The position numbers and the translations under genes were made by a program. 64,000 bases of DNA from assembly GCF_000150275.1 (NCBI RefSeq), contig NW_002060952.1, positions 1,912,260-1,976,259 on the forward strand, read 5' to 3'. Numbering within the stretch: position 1 is the stretch's first letter; every line of letters begins with the position of its first letter. Of the stretch, positions 49,413-63,000 are shown piece by piece. This DNA comes from Trichoplax adhaerens. Taxonomy: Eukaryota; Placozoa; Uniplacotomia; Trichoplacea; Trichoplacidae. The notes beneath the pieces are model-generated. The model saw only the letters and a list, made by a program, of their open reading frames with translations, was not told the origin of the DNA and searched no databases.

Positions 49413-52400
49413 TTTCTACTCTCACTAAAATATCGAAACAAGTGCAATTTCATCAATATCTTACGATGCATTTATTTTAATGATAGCTAATATTCAGCAA
49501 TCAACATCAAGTAGAAAATACATTAACATTATTTTATTTGTCACCTATCTTATTTTTAGTTGAAAATGGCGATACCCAATTATCAAAGTGAAGTGTTTCA
49601 TTCAAGTAGCTGCCTGTGCGAGCTAAAATAGCTCAAAATTTCATCAGAAAGTTATAAGCTATCATTTACCTATTCTAGATTGGCCCACTCTAACGAAATG
49701 CTACCGGATTTCTTAATTAGGCCATGCGTAAAAGTGTGTAACTGAAGTATCTATGCACCTTTCTATAGTTAATAATAATAATAATTATCTAGTTTTGTTG
49801 GTTCATGTTTGTCGTATAATGGTCAGCTAGTTATTTTATCTAGCCATTTTTAAGAGATTTATTTACCCCTGAGCTATCGATTATTAATAATAGAAAATGT
49901 AATTTGTTTCTTCTCATCGTAATTTAATTGTCTTTACAATAGAATTACGTTAAACTATACGATATGAGATCATATTTACCGCAGCAAATAAAAGATACTG
50001 CATGTAGGTATATTAAAGGATAATTGTAAACACACATACAGTATATTAAATTTTTATTCAATAATTTGCACTATAGCCACAGATTTTGATAGATACCGTT
50101 GTAGTTATGGTATTAAACTGAGACAGATCAATAACAAAATTAATAGTAAATGACAGAAAATTTGGACTAAAATTTCTATAAGAAACACTAAAACATGGCA
50201 CTTAATCTTTCCCAATTATGCTATAAGAGATATTGCTATAAATCTTTCTATATTTTTTGTGATCAATGATTTATCAGAGCTGAATCACATCCGTTTAACT
50301 TTTAAAAATTGAACGATATGATGGAAGCCGCATATCAGCCGAGTTTAATCTGATAAGATCATGATTGCAATTATCTTAGAAACGCTGTAAGCCGAGTAGG
50401 CTATATTTATATCCGCCTTAGAAAGACGATAATTTCGCTAATTAGATAAATTGTTCGTTCATATTTCGCAGCGGAATGCAATATTAAACATTACTTATTA
50501 GACTTAGAAAGTTTGCTGACAGTGGCATCGGCCAGCCTGTATTTTATTCTATAATAATAATCCTGTATTAAGCTTATTAAAATGTTGATAATTATAAATA
50601 CTAAAGAACTTATTTCTTAGTACTCCGATATGAAATTAGCTACAAAACTACCTGCAATAGAGTTTAATATTCGTACCGAATAGTTTTCACGGTGCAGTGC
50701 AAATAGCGGTTTGGAAGTTTTAATAAAAAAATTTGTAGTCAATGCATAGAGTACATGAATACCGATTAAGACTGACATTGTAGGAGAAAGTAATAATTAT
50801 AAGCGTGCATCGAAAAATGAAGGAGCGTAGGGTGCACGATAGCAGAAAACTGAGAGAAATTACTTTTCTGATGTTAGACTTACGATCTGCATGAACGAAT
50901 GATTTTAAGAAAGTACTAATAAAGTTCTTTTTACAAGAGATTGCATTACCAATTTCTACCATACTGTATAGATTAAAATTTACACGACGCCGCAGTTTTG
51001 ATTAAAAGTATAGTAGAAATGCTACTGTTTCATCTTATTGTAGAGTAATTGTCTTCATATTAGTAGATTTATGATCATATCTGTCATTATAAAGCTTAGA
51101 ATAGTCAGACTTAGGATTAACCGCTATAACTTCAATGGTGCAGAACCAGATGCGCTTACATTGATAATGACAAAGTGGATGAACTAGTAGCAAGATCCGA
51201 TGAGCCTTACACTAATTACAATTACCGTAATATCACGATTGAACAAAAGTTAATACGTATTATATTTATCCGTGCTGAGTTTTGCCATATTTTTTTAAGG
51301 GTTATTGTAGCAGTTTCAGCTAATTACAGCAGTGATTGAAGTACCTTAGCATTAAGAAGTAGAACAGTCTACTATGCTGTCACAACCGAGATTTCAGCAC
51401 AAAAATTAACGGGATTCTTTTCTCTAAAGTAGTCTTAACTATCTAAGCAACTCCAAGCACTCTTTAAACTACCAAACTTATATTCGAATCTTAGACGATA
51501 GAATACTCACGGGGGGAATCAAAAATTTATTCTAAAAGCTATTTATTAAAATGACTGATTGAACTCACAGCTTACAATCTACTACTAATAACTGAAAAGC
51601 ATCTGTTATCGACTAACTTATCAACTCCCTCAATTGAGAACTTTGAGGCTTTTATATAGCCTAACAAACTTCATTGGTGCAAAGCAATAATAAATTTATA
51701 GCCAAGCGTTTACATACTGAATATAGCAAGAATCACAACATACTTTCTATGACATTTAATGATAGTTAATCAATCGTTAGGTGCTAACATATGGTTCATT
51801 TTTACTGAACGAAATTATATCATTAATGATGCAATAATTAATTAATTATTACGTATGCTTATAAGGTAATTTCATGATTGCTGATGATAAAACGGTGCAC
51901 TTATGATATTCGTACCATGTGTGTATAAGGTGGCAGTAGTCGGCAATATAAGGTGATGTTTTCGTGTAATGTCTTAATATAACTATTAAATAATATGGAA
52001 TTGTTATCGTGGAGACTAAGTCGATTATCCGGTTTATCTTAACCACTTTTAATTATTATTAAGAAGGAAGAAAAGTGATTTCTTCTTATGTCAACCGTTC
52101 TATTAATAAACGATACATTTAACGTTCAGCATGGCGTTTACCTGATTTTGTGTCGCGTTAGAGGTTTGCTCAATTTTAATAACTAAGATTTTGAGTTAGA
52201 CGGTTGCGAACCTAAAGGGTTGTAAAACCCAATCACTACATGATATATTATAAGTCTTTATTATAATAGAGTGTTCTACAATTGAGTGAAAGCATTAAAC
52301 ATATCTACGTATGCTGGACAATTAATTGCAATAAAAAAGTATGGTTAAGGATAGCATAGTTTAAATTCGCTAAAGTCATGTAATGTGACTGCTGCTGCTG

Positions 52401-53935
52401 GCATAACAGTTTACTGCAACCTACGAGATAGGAATAATCAAGCTTGCTGAAACATTCTGATATTCAAAAATGAGATTACTTACGGTACTCACTGATATGT
52501 GAATAAATAGTATGAGTACTGCATACATAGGTAAACAAGGATTGAAAGAGACACTAGTCATATAACTAAAAAGCTGATTTCTTTAAATATTAAACAAATT
52601 TATAACATTCGCAATACGAGTATTAGTAGTAATTAATCACTACAGACTAATACTCTGAGCAGAATTAAAACAGGTATACACGTAAACAAGTATAAGTATA
52701 TATTTTAATAATAAATGTATACTTATGATAATAGAATTGCGACACTTACTGTATGGTGCATTGGAGTATATATTACAAATTCTGTACTAGTTGCGATACA
52801 ATATAATAATTGATCTTAGAAACCTTAAAATTACATTATTTCTGGGAATTTATGCACTAGTAATAAATTTAATACTTGTATTTTAAATTTCTTTCCCTTT
52901 ATTACCCTTTATTACTAATTATTTCGTGATATATAATATAGCACAAACGTCTATACAAGCACAGTATAACTAAACATATACTAACCTACTATGGTTACAA
53001 GCTGAAACACGATCATTCAACCGTTACCATGGTGACAAGATGGAAAAGTGCATACTCCTACAAACTAGCAAAGTAAAATCAGATTGTCGGAGATCGTCTT
53101 AGTTTAGACCGACTGGTTTGTTAGCTACTGGAAACGAACGGTACGAAAAGTATTATTCAACTATTACTTCGATGCTACTGAACGTGTATGTAGTCTATAT
53201 TACTAAAACCTTAAGCATATACTTATTGGCGGCCAAATACGTCGTGAACGGTATTTTGTAAAAGCGTTGTTACTCTATTACCTTCTCGGTTGCATATGAT
53301 GAGCTTAATATTTTGCTATTAAGCTTCAGAAGTTCATAATAAAGGCTGAATATACCACTTTAAATAATATTGGTCATCGACATAACTTTAATGTAACTGC
53401 TGTTTAGTACTCTAGCAGATCATTTATTGTTGGATTGGGTACGGTAATTATCTTGTAAATCAGAAATACTTCTTTGACTTAGCAGTTGGTTCCAAATCAA
53501 CGAGGATTAATTTGATTGAAAGCGACAACGTTTACTAATAGTTAAGTATCCTGAAGCCGTAATATCATCGAAGTACCTAAATAAAATTACTATTAATTTA
53601 ACTCTGAACAGGGAAATTATCGTATTCAGGTAACTTATTAAATAAATTTTTATCAGATTCACGCTTTAATTACTAGTTCTAAAGGAACAACATCTCCATA
53701 AGCTAGTTAACTATATAAAATATTAAACATTCCGTACCATTCTTGCTAAACAATTAACCTTCACTTTAGACGTAATAGTAATTTATATCAACTTATCTCT
53801 GTAAACAACCTCATGATTAAAGGAGAAATGTGACTGCGATTCATAGTGCTTAAATTGCCCCCTTTGACTTTCTTAACATTTATTCCGATCGAAAATATTA
53901 TCTTATCAATATTAAAATATCAAGAACTAGCCAGG
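49413..53935. other. Intergenic, no gene recognised
   Basis: AT-rich sequence between two + strand genes. Open frames at 50720-50962 (-) and 51849-52046 (-) show no family features. The notable element is the X-box-like palindrome at 53023-53036. The last few hundred bases may contain 5' untranslated exons of EFCAB7; the reading frame of its first coding exon is open upstream to about 53846 but without an ATG. Confidence 0.5.
53023..53036. promoter_or_regulatory. X-box-like RFX binding site upstream of EFCAB7
   Basis: GTTACCATGGTGAC matches the X-box plan recognised by RFX transcription factors (GTNRCC, two spacer bases, RGNRAC) and is nearly a perfect palindrome. RFX factors drive ciliary genes in animals, and the next gene downstream (first resolved coding exon at 53936) is the ortholog of a ciliary protein. 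The distance of about 0.9 kb is longer than the typical X-box position, unless an unrecognised 5' exon lies closer. Confidence 0.5.
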
Positions 53936-56900
53936 ATGCTCTCCAGATTGGATAATAAAAGTCGTCTGGATCAATTCTTAAAAGAATGTAGGTCAGCGTA
54001 CGAAACAGTGACTGGCTCAATCAGTAACGATATTCGATCTAAAGAAGATTTAGAATTAAGTAAGAGAATGATACCGAATATATCGATAAAGATGTTACAA
54101 ATTGAATAATTATGCTGTTCCTCGACAACTTCTTACGCTCTATTTAATATACATAAAGTTAAACTCTAATATACATTACAAGCATAGCTTGGCTTAATTT
54201 ATTTTAAACCACACAATCCTCCGTATTTGACGGTTAAGTATTTTAGATAGCAATCTTACAGCATTTTTTTATAAATTTAATTATGATAGTTCTTAATATT
54301 ATGGGCAGAAATCCATCTAGAGCTAATATGAAATATTATTGGTCTAAACACACTGGTAAGTAAATAAATCTGAATGGATAACTACCCTTAATTTAACTAT
54401 CTTAATATTAGCGATGTGCAATAATAATTGCAGTAGTTTATACGAGTATAGTATTTGGATTATAATTAATCATCATAAATCGATATTCAGTCGTCTAAAA
54501 GTGTGATCATTTATATTAGAGTCAGTAAGCTTTGACGAATTCTGCGATTACGCTGGGCAAGAAAGAGAGGTTGATGAAAATTTACTTTTACGTGCTTTTG
54601 AACAAGTTGATCCAAACGGTGATGGTTTTATTGAGAGAGATGAATTAGAGCGTGTTCTGCTAAAGGTTGGATATAAGACTTAGATGTAATTTAATGTAAA
54701 TTTATAAAGACATAATCTTTTCAATGGTACCTTAGTAAATTGAGTCCTATGTTTACACTCATTTTTAATGATATCAAATTTTGAAAAAATGATTCCTTTA
54801 GTATGGCGAAAGGATGACTCAGAGCGAATTAAAGCAGTTGTTAGATGATTTTCCCTATGACGATAAAGGAAGATTTCCATTTGAGGAGGTCCTTTTCTAT
54901 AATTAAATAGAATAACATTCACTATTATTTAAATAAAAATCTTTGTATTACACGGTTAGATGATGTAAGATAAAGCTGAGGCTTTGATTTTACTACTGAC
55001 TGATCAACCTTCATAACATTTAGTTCTGCAGAAAATTTGCGGATATTATCGAAGAATGTCAGTCTATTACTAAGCGAACAGGTGCTCAAAATGGCGTTAA
55101 AGAACGAAAAAATCTAAGTATTAAGCAACCAAGACCTTCAAAGCGATCTTCTAGTCGATTATCGATAACTTCCTTAGCTTCTATCCGAGAGCAAAAACCA
55201 GACGAACCTCCTAGCCCTAAAATCTCTCCAAGAAAGTCGAGCACCGCTTCGCTTCCTAGAGAGCGTAGTCTATCGATGACTCGGAAAGATAGCATTAGTT
55301 CCGTAAAAAAATCTTCATCGCAAACGAAATTATCGATTGTGGAACCTAAGAACTTAAAAGTATGAGATGGTTTAATGTTACTATATAACTAAACTGTAAC
55401 CACTTGGAAGTAATTGGTACTTATAATTAACAGCGATCATTTCTAATTGATATAGTCATGGCATAATATTGTCAGAAGAGGCTGTTTATATGTAAACGAC
55501 AGATGCAAATTCAGCAGTCAGCAGTATAGACTAGATCTAGCTACTGCTTCAGCAGTTTGGATTTCCATTTGCCCTCAACCAATAAGTATGATAAAGGCAT
55601 AAATCTCTTCTATTTCGAATTACAGTTGGACGTTGTTAAATCTCGTTTGCTCTACATTTTATTTAAACCAATTACTGCTTTAGCTAAAGAATTAGCTCGT
55701 GTGGACTTGGAATTATTCATATTTAAGGAAGAAGATAATGAGATCAAAGAGTACATATCGTGTCAAAATGCAACTATCAAAGGCAAATACTGCGTAAAAA
55801 CAGATTTAAGATCAGGCAAATACAGATTGATTCCATATACAAGTGGCTGTATATTTAAACAGAGATCTGAGGAATCAAAATCAGTTGCAAAATTAGTAAA
55901 AGGCAGTGGTGAAGCAGCTGAAATAACACAGGCATTCATGTAAGCTTTGATCTCATAAACGCGATGATACTGTCAAAGTTTATGCAGAATAGTTTGTTTT
56001 ACTAATATTGAAAATATCAAATGATGTCATTAACTATCATAGAACATTCTAATTCAAAGTTTTAACATTATAAAAATACTGTTATACTCTTATACTGTTA
56101 TTATTACAACTAAAAGAAATGAAACCTTAATTTAAATGAGCGTAGCAAGTGAAAGGCATGCTTATACGATTTTTCTCACTGACTACTTAGTGATGCATTA
56201 CATCATGCATTCGATTCTTTCGACTTGGATGGCAATGATTTACTTAATTACGAAGAATTCAATAACTACTATATAAGAGCAAATGATGACGAATGTGATT
56301 TAGAAACCTGGGGACATGTTACAGGTTAGGAAATATCAATTCAATTTTCCAAATTTTTGAGTATAAAGTCTCCATGTGCTAGCCTTATAAGTTAATTGAA
56401 GTTCTTTTTCAAACATTTATTGCCTATAGATATTGTAAAAATATTAATAATGTTACTTATACTTGTATAATTGCAGTCCTGCAGGAACCAGAGCAGTTTT
56501 TTTATAATCATCCAATACATCTCTAATAATCCACATAATTAGGAAGTGTACTCTTACGATTTTCGCGCAGCGATAAAATATATGAAATGATTTAACACTG
56601 CTCAGCATTTACTAGCATTAAGCGATGTTATAGTTTACATACCACGTTATTGAAGAGAGCCAACTTATCATGATTCATTTTCAAGGATAGGGTTTAATTT
56701 TCTTTTACGTTATCTTAGAGTCATATGAAACGAAAGATGGAGAATTAACACGAGCTGGATTTATCGCAATTCATGAGCAAGAAGCCCTCGATAATCCTGA
56801 TGATGTAACCGAACTTTGGTTTACATTACATGGAATCGGTCTTAATAATTCACTTGTTCCAGACGAGGTAAGGCAACTTCGATGAGACCGATAGCGATAG

Positions 56901-57715
56901 GTATAAAACAGATTTATCCATTCCAAGACAGCTGTTTATGTTATACTTAGTAAAATATTTTCCAGCGGTCACGCAACTTAAACTGCTGCGATAGATGCGC
57001 TATTTCATATCTTAGCGACATCTTAGACACGGTAGCTAGCTAAATTAATTGACTGACATCGCGTATGTTCCTATATACATCTAGATATGTCCATTCATCG
57101 TTGAAATTCATACAGAAGATTGTGAAGGTCACGTCGAGACAACATCAATCAGAGAAAATGCCGATTTACTTGATAGAGCAGTCTGTGCAAACGTAGTTGC
57201 TAAGGGGACTAGTAAATCGATTAGTGACTTAAAGGACCTACAGTTATGGACTTATCAAACAGACACTCGAGCAAGTTTTGTCGTATTAAATCAGGTAAAT
57301 GGCAGTAATATCAATTTTCTCTATTATCCTTTTTATAAAAAATCCATACAGTACGCAAGCTCTATTTCTGAATTGGACTCACATTTTTGTTACTTAATTA
57401 TGATAAATAGATGAAAAATCCGATGGCTGTGAAAATAGATTGCAGCGGGAGCCAGAATTGTATCAGTAGCATTGATGATCTCAAGTGCAATGTTAAGATC
57501 AAACCAGAAGAAGCAACGGTAACTCATACGGCTGATACAGAGTAGCTTCAAGAGCATTAACTATTATGCTACATCTATGAAAATATACTCTCGATAGTAA
57601 TTTCTTAAAACAATCTGATATTCGAATTGCTTATTAGGTCGGAATACATTTAATGAAGGAGAATCCAACCAAAGACTGGAGTATAGTATGCTACGAAGAA
57701 CTAGATCAACTATAA
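53936..57715 (+). CDS. EFCAB7: EFCAB7 ortholog (EF-hand ciliary protein)
   Basis: In vertebrates EFCAB7 works with IQCE to anchor the EVC-EVC2 complex at the base of cilia and tune Hedgehog signalling. Exons: 53936-54059, 54290-54355, 54520-54665, 54802-54888, 55024-55359, 55530-55939, 56191-56324, 56719-56867, 57085-57294, 57411-57518, 57638-57715; every phase fits and the product is 615 residues (human about 629). Matching blocks in order: KECRSAYETV near the start, GRNPSRANMKYYW (about 47-59), EF hand DPNGDGFIERDE (94-105), a degenerate EF hand ending FPFEE (141) after YGERMT, a Ser/Arg/Lys-rich linker (150-253), a C2-like region with SGKYRLIPYTSGC, EF hand DLDGNDLLNYEE (401-412), ELTRAGFIAI, ELWFTLHGIGLN, ICPFIVEIHTEDC, and a C-terminal domain ending CYEELDQL. 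The start is the first ATG in the first resolved exon (A at -3). The donor of exon 3 is an unusual GTTGGA, and the start of exon 6 is the least certain splice site. Confidence 0.92.
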
Positions 57716-60033
57716 GATATGCTGACCACAGTAAAGTGGTCGTAAAATAATCGACGTAGCGTCGATCTCAGTAATCATTCTTCTTTAATTAAAAAGTATA
57801 CTATTCGATATACGTTCATGTAGCTAAAGTAACTAAGCACTGCTATAAAATTTTTTATCACAGCATAAACTCTGTATCTGTTTAACATCAACGTGAATAC
57901 TATAACACATCATAACTATTATTATGAGTAGAAAATCAAATAGTGAGGTTATTTATTGTACCTGAAATTCAATAACATTAATTCAGCAAATTTACCATAA
58001 TTTACTCAGATGCGAAGTACTCGTATAAATACAATACAGGTTATCATACAACAATCATTCGCACGTCTGAACACAGCGACTGGCATTGCTTTAATTTCCA
58101 TAGCATTCCACGAAGACTTTCATGTATTATATAGCACTGAAAAGGTGGCGGCGTTAAGCAACACAATAACGGACTGTCCAAAAGTACTGTGTTAAATCTC
58201 ATCCATAACCTTAATGATAAAATATATTTAAAGAAATTTGAAGCCAGCAAATATACCGTGGCATTCTTGATAAATTTTTCTTTTTACGTAAGCAATGCCC
58301 AACATTAACGCTAAAGAAATCATTAAAATTTTGTTTAGTTTACAGGCAAAAAGGTTAATAATTTAAAGTTTACGAAGTTAGTAATAAATTGCGATATAGA
58401 CATCTTACATTTACTCATCTCTTGTAGCCTTGAGAGCTGTTTCTACTAGTTTGCAAGTCGAATTGCTATAGATAAATATAGGGAATATATTATAGATCAA
58501 TGCTAACGAAGTCAGTAGTGATTTATTAAATTCTTTCTAAGTTATATAATGACACAAAAATAATGCCTTAACGATCGCACTTAGCATAAAGTGCTACAAA
58601 AAACACTTCTAAGAAGTAAGGAATCATAAAACAATCTACGTACTCTGAAATGACGGGTTTCGGAAGAATATGTAGATGAGTTAACTCTTGCATTCTTTAA
58701 GTTCGGCTACAAAGTAAATAAAAGGTCATGCTATAAAATCACTACAACGTCCAATACTTACACTCGCATAATAACAATTCTATATACTCAGTAAAATCAC
58801 CTCGTAAGTCTTGTTCTCACGACGAAATTCATAGTCTTTCCTGTTAAAAACAGCGAAAGTTACTTAAATTTCGGATTAAAGGAGAATTAAGAGAACGAAA
58901 CACATACCTCTTTTTGGTATTATAACTTCTATCTTCTATGTCTATTAAAACAGAAGCGCACAGTCAATGATCAATAAGGCTGCCTTCCAAAAGACTGCTA
59001 ACTAGTTATATAATACAATTTTGTATCAAAAGATCCCAGGGATTTCATGATGTGCAAGCTTACAAACCTGAACGCTTCTGTACTTTATAAACTTTTGTTT
59101 GCAGTTTAGCATCAGAATCATACCTAAGAAAATTGTAAACAAATTTGATACAATTAATATTTGAAAGGTCTTACCGTAATTACCCTCGTTGTAATTGATG
59201 TAGCTTGATAGTAACTTGAGACGTTGAAATAGAGACCGTTAAGTACATCAGACTATCTTGCATTCAAATAACCACATCTGATAGCTGCTTATACACTGTT
59301 GGATATTACGAGCGACGATTTAACTATTAGACCATTTATCTGACGTAATCTACGGGAATATCAGATTGATCGGATTGGGTGATAAAGTGTGTTGCAGTAA
59401 GCACGTGTAAGACTTTTCAACTAAGATTAAATTTACGATAAACCAGTGAATTTTGATTGTAATTTCCAAAATCGTGGATTAGTAGTTGCAGTCTTGGCTT
59501 ACAGATTACATCGAATTATGATAATTTGTCGATTATATTTACAACAGATGAAGAGAATCCAAGCACATCCTGCATTTGGTATATTTCATTATCTGTATTA
59601 CACCTCTAAGAACTATTTTTAGTACGGGTTGTATGCTGGTAACACCAATGACGAAGGCAATCCCCGATAAACTCCAAGATCTCAAGGACGCACCATGCAG
59701 TTTCGAAGAAGCTTCACAAACGACAAGATTAATAAAATGCTAAAGGTCTAAAGACACAAGTGGTATTCCCGTTGAAATTGACCCTTTCATACGAATTATG
59801 TCTTACAAAAAATGTACTTCAACTCCAGAATAAAAACGCTGAAAAATTGATCACTTCATGGCATTGCAAACTCATTAAACCAAATTTCGTGCAATGACTG
59901 CCATATCACAGCCTTTCAATTAATAATTACGTCACGTCCTAAATCTATTGATGAAAATCACGATCTTTCTATAAGTACTGAAGTAAATTGATATCAATAG
60001 CCACAGTCTATCTTTAACTCAATACACCTCACG
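57716..60033. other. Convergent intergenic region
   Basis: Lies between the 3' ends of EFCAB7 (+) and YTHDC1 (-). Two small hairpins sit directly after the EFCAB7 stop. Overlapping short frames at 58010-58250 have no family features. A GC-richer piece at about 59640-59750 stays open on both strands for some 35-45 codons but could not be joined to either gene. The rest is AT-rich and featureless. Confidence 0.45.
57724..57766. repeat. Two consecutive perfect hairpins 3' of EFCAB7
   Basis: GACCAC (57724-57729) pairs with GTGGTC (57736-57741) around a 6-base loop, and ATCGACG (57750-57756) pairs with CGTCGAT (57760-57766) around TAG. They begin 9 bases after the stop codon, so they would lie in the 3' untranslated region. 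They could affect mRNA stability or 3' end formation; this is inference. Confidence 0.6.
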
Positions 60034-63000
60034 TTAGGAATAACCCAGAAAGCAAGACAAAATAACAGTACGATAGGGAAAACGTTGAACGGATCTCGCA
60101 CGTCTCCAAAAATAATTGATAATCACCGACGGCAATCCTAACCTAAATAGATCCACTTTTCGCCTCCTTCTATCTGAGCAAGTTTTCACAAGAGAATACA
60201 AAGTTGAAAGTGATATTCCAGGATCATGCTTAAACATTTTGCATAACTCTTTAGCAACATCTGGATCAATTTCCTATAAACAACATACATCAATAACAGG
60301 TCAAAAATATAGCTTCGAAATCTATGGCGGTATACATCAGATCATATTATATAAAGACTACAAATTACTTGTCCATCCCGGCTTGCTTTCACAGGCCTGT
60401 TGTCATTATAAGAGTTTCGAAATCGGCATGAACTGAACGGTAACTCAGACCTTTAATAACACATACAGTGCCCTTAATATAGACCAATTATATTATTTTT
60501 AACAACTACATAATTTGTCTCCGAAGCAAACCTATTTAGCCATTGAATCTGTAATATTCCATTAATTCCCTTAGGATCCATTTTAGAAGGTAAAGTCCAT
60601 CGTACGTTATGATTATCCAATACTTGTGATGTCATTAAAGCAAATCCTGTAGATAAATATGGGCAATAATGTGAACTCTTTGCAGTTAACGTTTAGTTAC
60701 CGTACGGTTTGCTATAATATTTACTCTATAAGAAGCATTTTGTAAAGTATAGCCAACCTTGCCAGCTTTTACTCTCAATCACGGAAAATAATAAAACTAC
60801 ATTTCTCCCAGCCTACGAAGAAATAGATTAATAGTTACCGTAATCGTATCATAGCTCTCTCTAATTTATAATATCATAATTTAAACTTACACGAAAAGCG
60901 CTATCAAATTTTTCTTCATTTTTGAATTGGATAGACCACACACCCTTTTAAGAAAAATAACATTACTGATATCAAGATATAAATACAAGTAAATTTTCTT
61001 ACTATATAAAAGATTACAGCTAATAAGTGTAATACATATAAATATCTTCTGAATTTTAATTTTACGATATTGATATTACTGATGTTACCTCTTGCTTAGA
61101 TAAGGCGACATTTTCATAATTATCACTTTTTACAACATAAAATTCAGCATTACAAAAAAGAGTTTGTAGTAACTTGTCACGTTCGTCAGCCTCGGAGTCA
61201 TCTAAAAATGAATAAGGGAGTATTACTCGAACAATTCCCATGATAGAGCCTTAAATCCTCTGCTATATATGTCTACACGTCAATAAATTTCTAGCAATTA
61301 ATTTTACATCCAGCAGGAACTAAGTGATATCGCATCATACAAATAAAACGAAATGAATTACCTATATGATATGGGCTGCTATCTTTCTTGGTAGGGTAGC
61401 TTTCGTTCGGCGACTTATACGATTTTTTCTTTAGAGATAGCGTCTGGCCAGATTTGTGCACATCAATAATTTGCGTAGGCCGTACTGTTCCCTCTTCACG
61501 AGTTGATAGCTTTCCTGATTGCTGTTTAGTTTCACGATTTCGATAAGACGACGTGGGTCTATCTTTCACAGTTGTATCTGCTTTATCTTTAGCGGAATTA
61601 GAGAATCTCGACCTGCATATCTTAAAAGGCAGCCCACTGGACTTTTTCATACTTTCATCTTTAATAGTTGATCCTGGTTTCGTTTTGGTTTCTATTTCGG
61701 TGCTAGGTACTGAAACATTTAAGCTTTCAGTCTTCACTTTATTAGGCAATACAGCTGTAGGTTTAACAGGTAATTTATCATTATCAGGAATCATTTCGCA
61801 TTTGGTTTCAGTTTTCTGGTCTGTTGGTTAGCCAAGAAGATGTAAATCAGTTTTATGTATCTTCCGTTATAATATGAATTAAAACCGTTATTAATTATAT
61901 TCTTCATTATTTATATCGCATAGCCATCAAAACTAATTCACTACCTAAGTGCTCCATATTGGCATTAACATTTTCTGCCTCAACATCGCTGTCTCTATAG
62001 GAATCGACGGCAATAAATTCTTCACTCTCATCATCGTCACTTGATAAGGCGTCACAACTTGATAATATTTTGGTTAACGATAAAGGTGTTGACAACGGAG
62101 AATCTTTCTTTTGCTCAGCTAGAGTAAAAATTAAAGCATTTTTTTTCTAAGAAATCAGCGTTTGTACACTGCTGAAGTTCTCTTTTTAATATATTTCCTC
62201 AAGTCACCTTTACCGGTATGTTGGACTGATGATAGTATTTTGGATTGATTTTCAGTATCTGCCGACTATAGCAAATGAAATAAAGCATGAATTTCTTTAC
62301 GAATATGTAGGGTGTTGTTATTTAAATTGTACGTGATCATGTTATTGTAAGATTCTTCGTAGAAGATGACTATCGTAAATGAGAATGGAAGTGCAAGCTT
62401 TGCTGACTGCATTACTGTACGTAGATGTCCTAATAATATCGATAGTGACCATCAGCTGTCTCGACTACATACCATTACGCTCTGGCCAGATTGGCGAGAC
62501 AAAACGTCTTCACTAGGGCTTAATTCGAATTTATGGGAGTAACTGAAATCTCCTTCTAGGTCCGTAGTCTTTCGCTTTTCAAATTTATTATCATCTGTAT
62601 GGACTGACTTCATATTTAGTGAATTACTCGATCTCTTTACGCCGGACCGATTGCCGCTATTGCTTCTAAAATCATCCATCATCACGTTAGTATTGATATT
62701 GTCGCCCCTATAATTATAATTAGATGACCTTTCTCTACTTTGCATTTTCTTGCTACTTTTTTCATCATCGTAGTATCTTCGCTGTTCAGGCCTTCTATTT
62801 CTGCTAAATCTTTCACTTTCAGCTGGCATCACTCTGGGACTACCAGATCCACTACGTTGATATAAATTTGCTTTATTCCTTCCGTAATTTTCACTTTCCC
62901 CTCGTTTCAGTCCTCGCGAATCTAAATAATCTTTACGGTCTTTGCTTCTATTTGTACTATCAATAAACTGTAAATTTTCTGCACCAACACGGTATCTGTT

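Noticed and set aside
53936-57715. Calpain-like protein
   Set aside because: The C2-like stretch SGKYRLIPYTSGC first suggested calpain, but there is no Cys protease domain and the whole exon chain is colinear with EFCAB7.
60116-60436. 106-codon + strand open frame
   Set aside because: It is the complement of two YTHDC1 exons and the intron between them, so it is a shadow frame.
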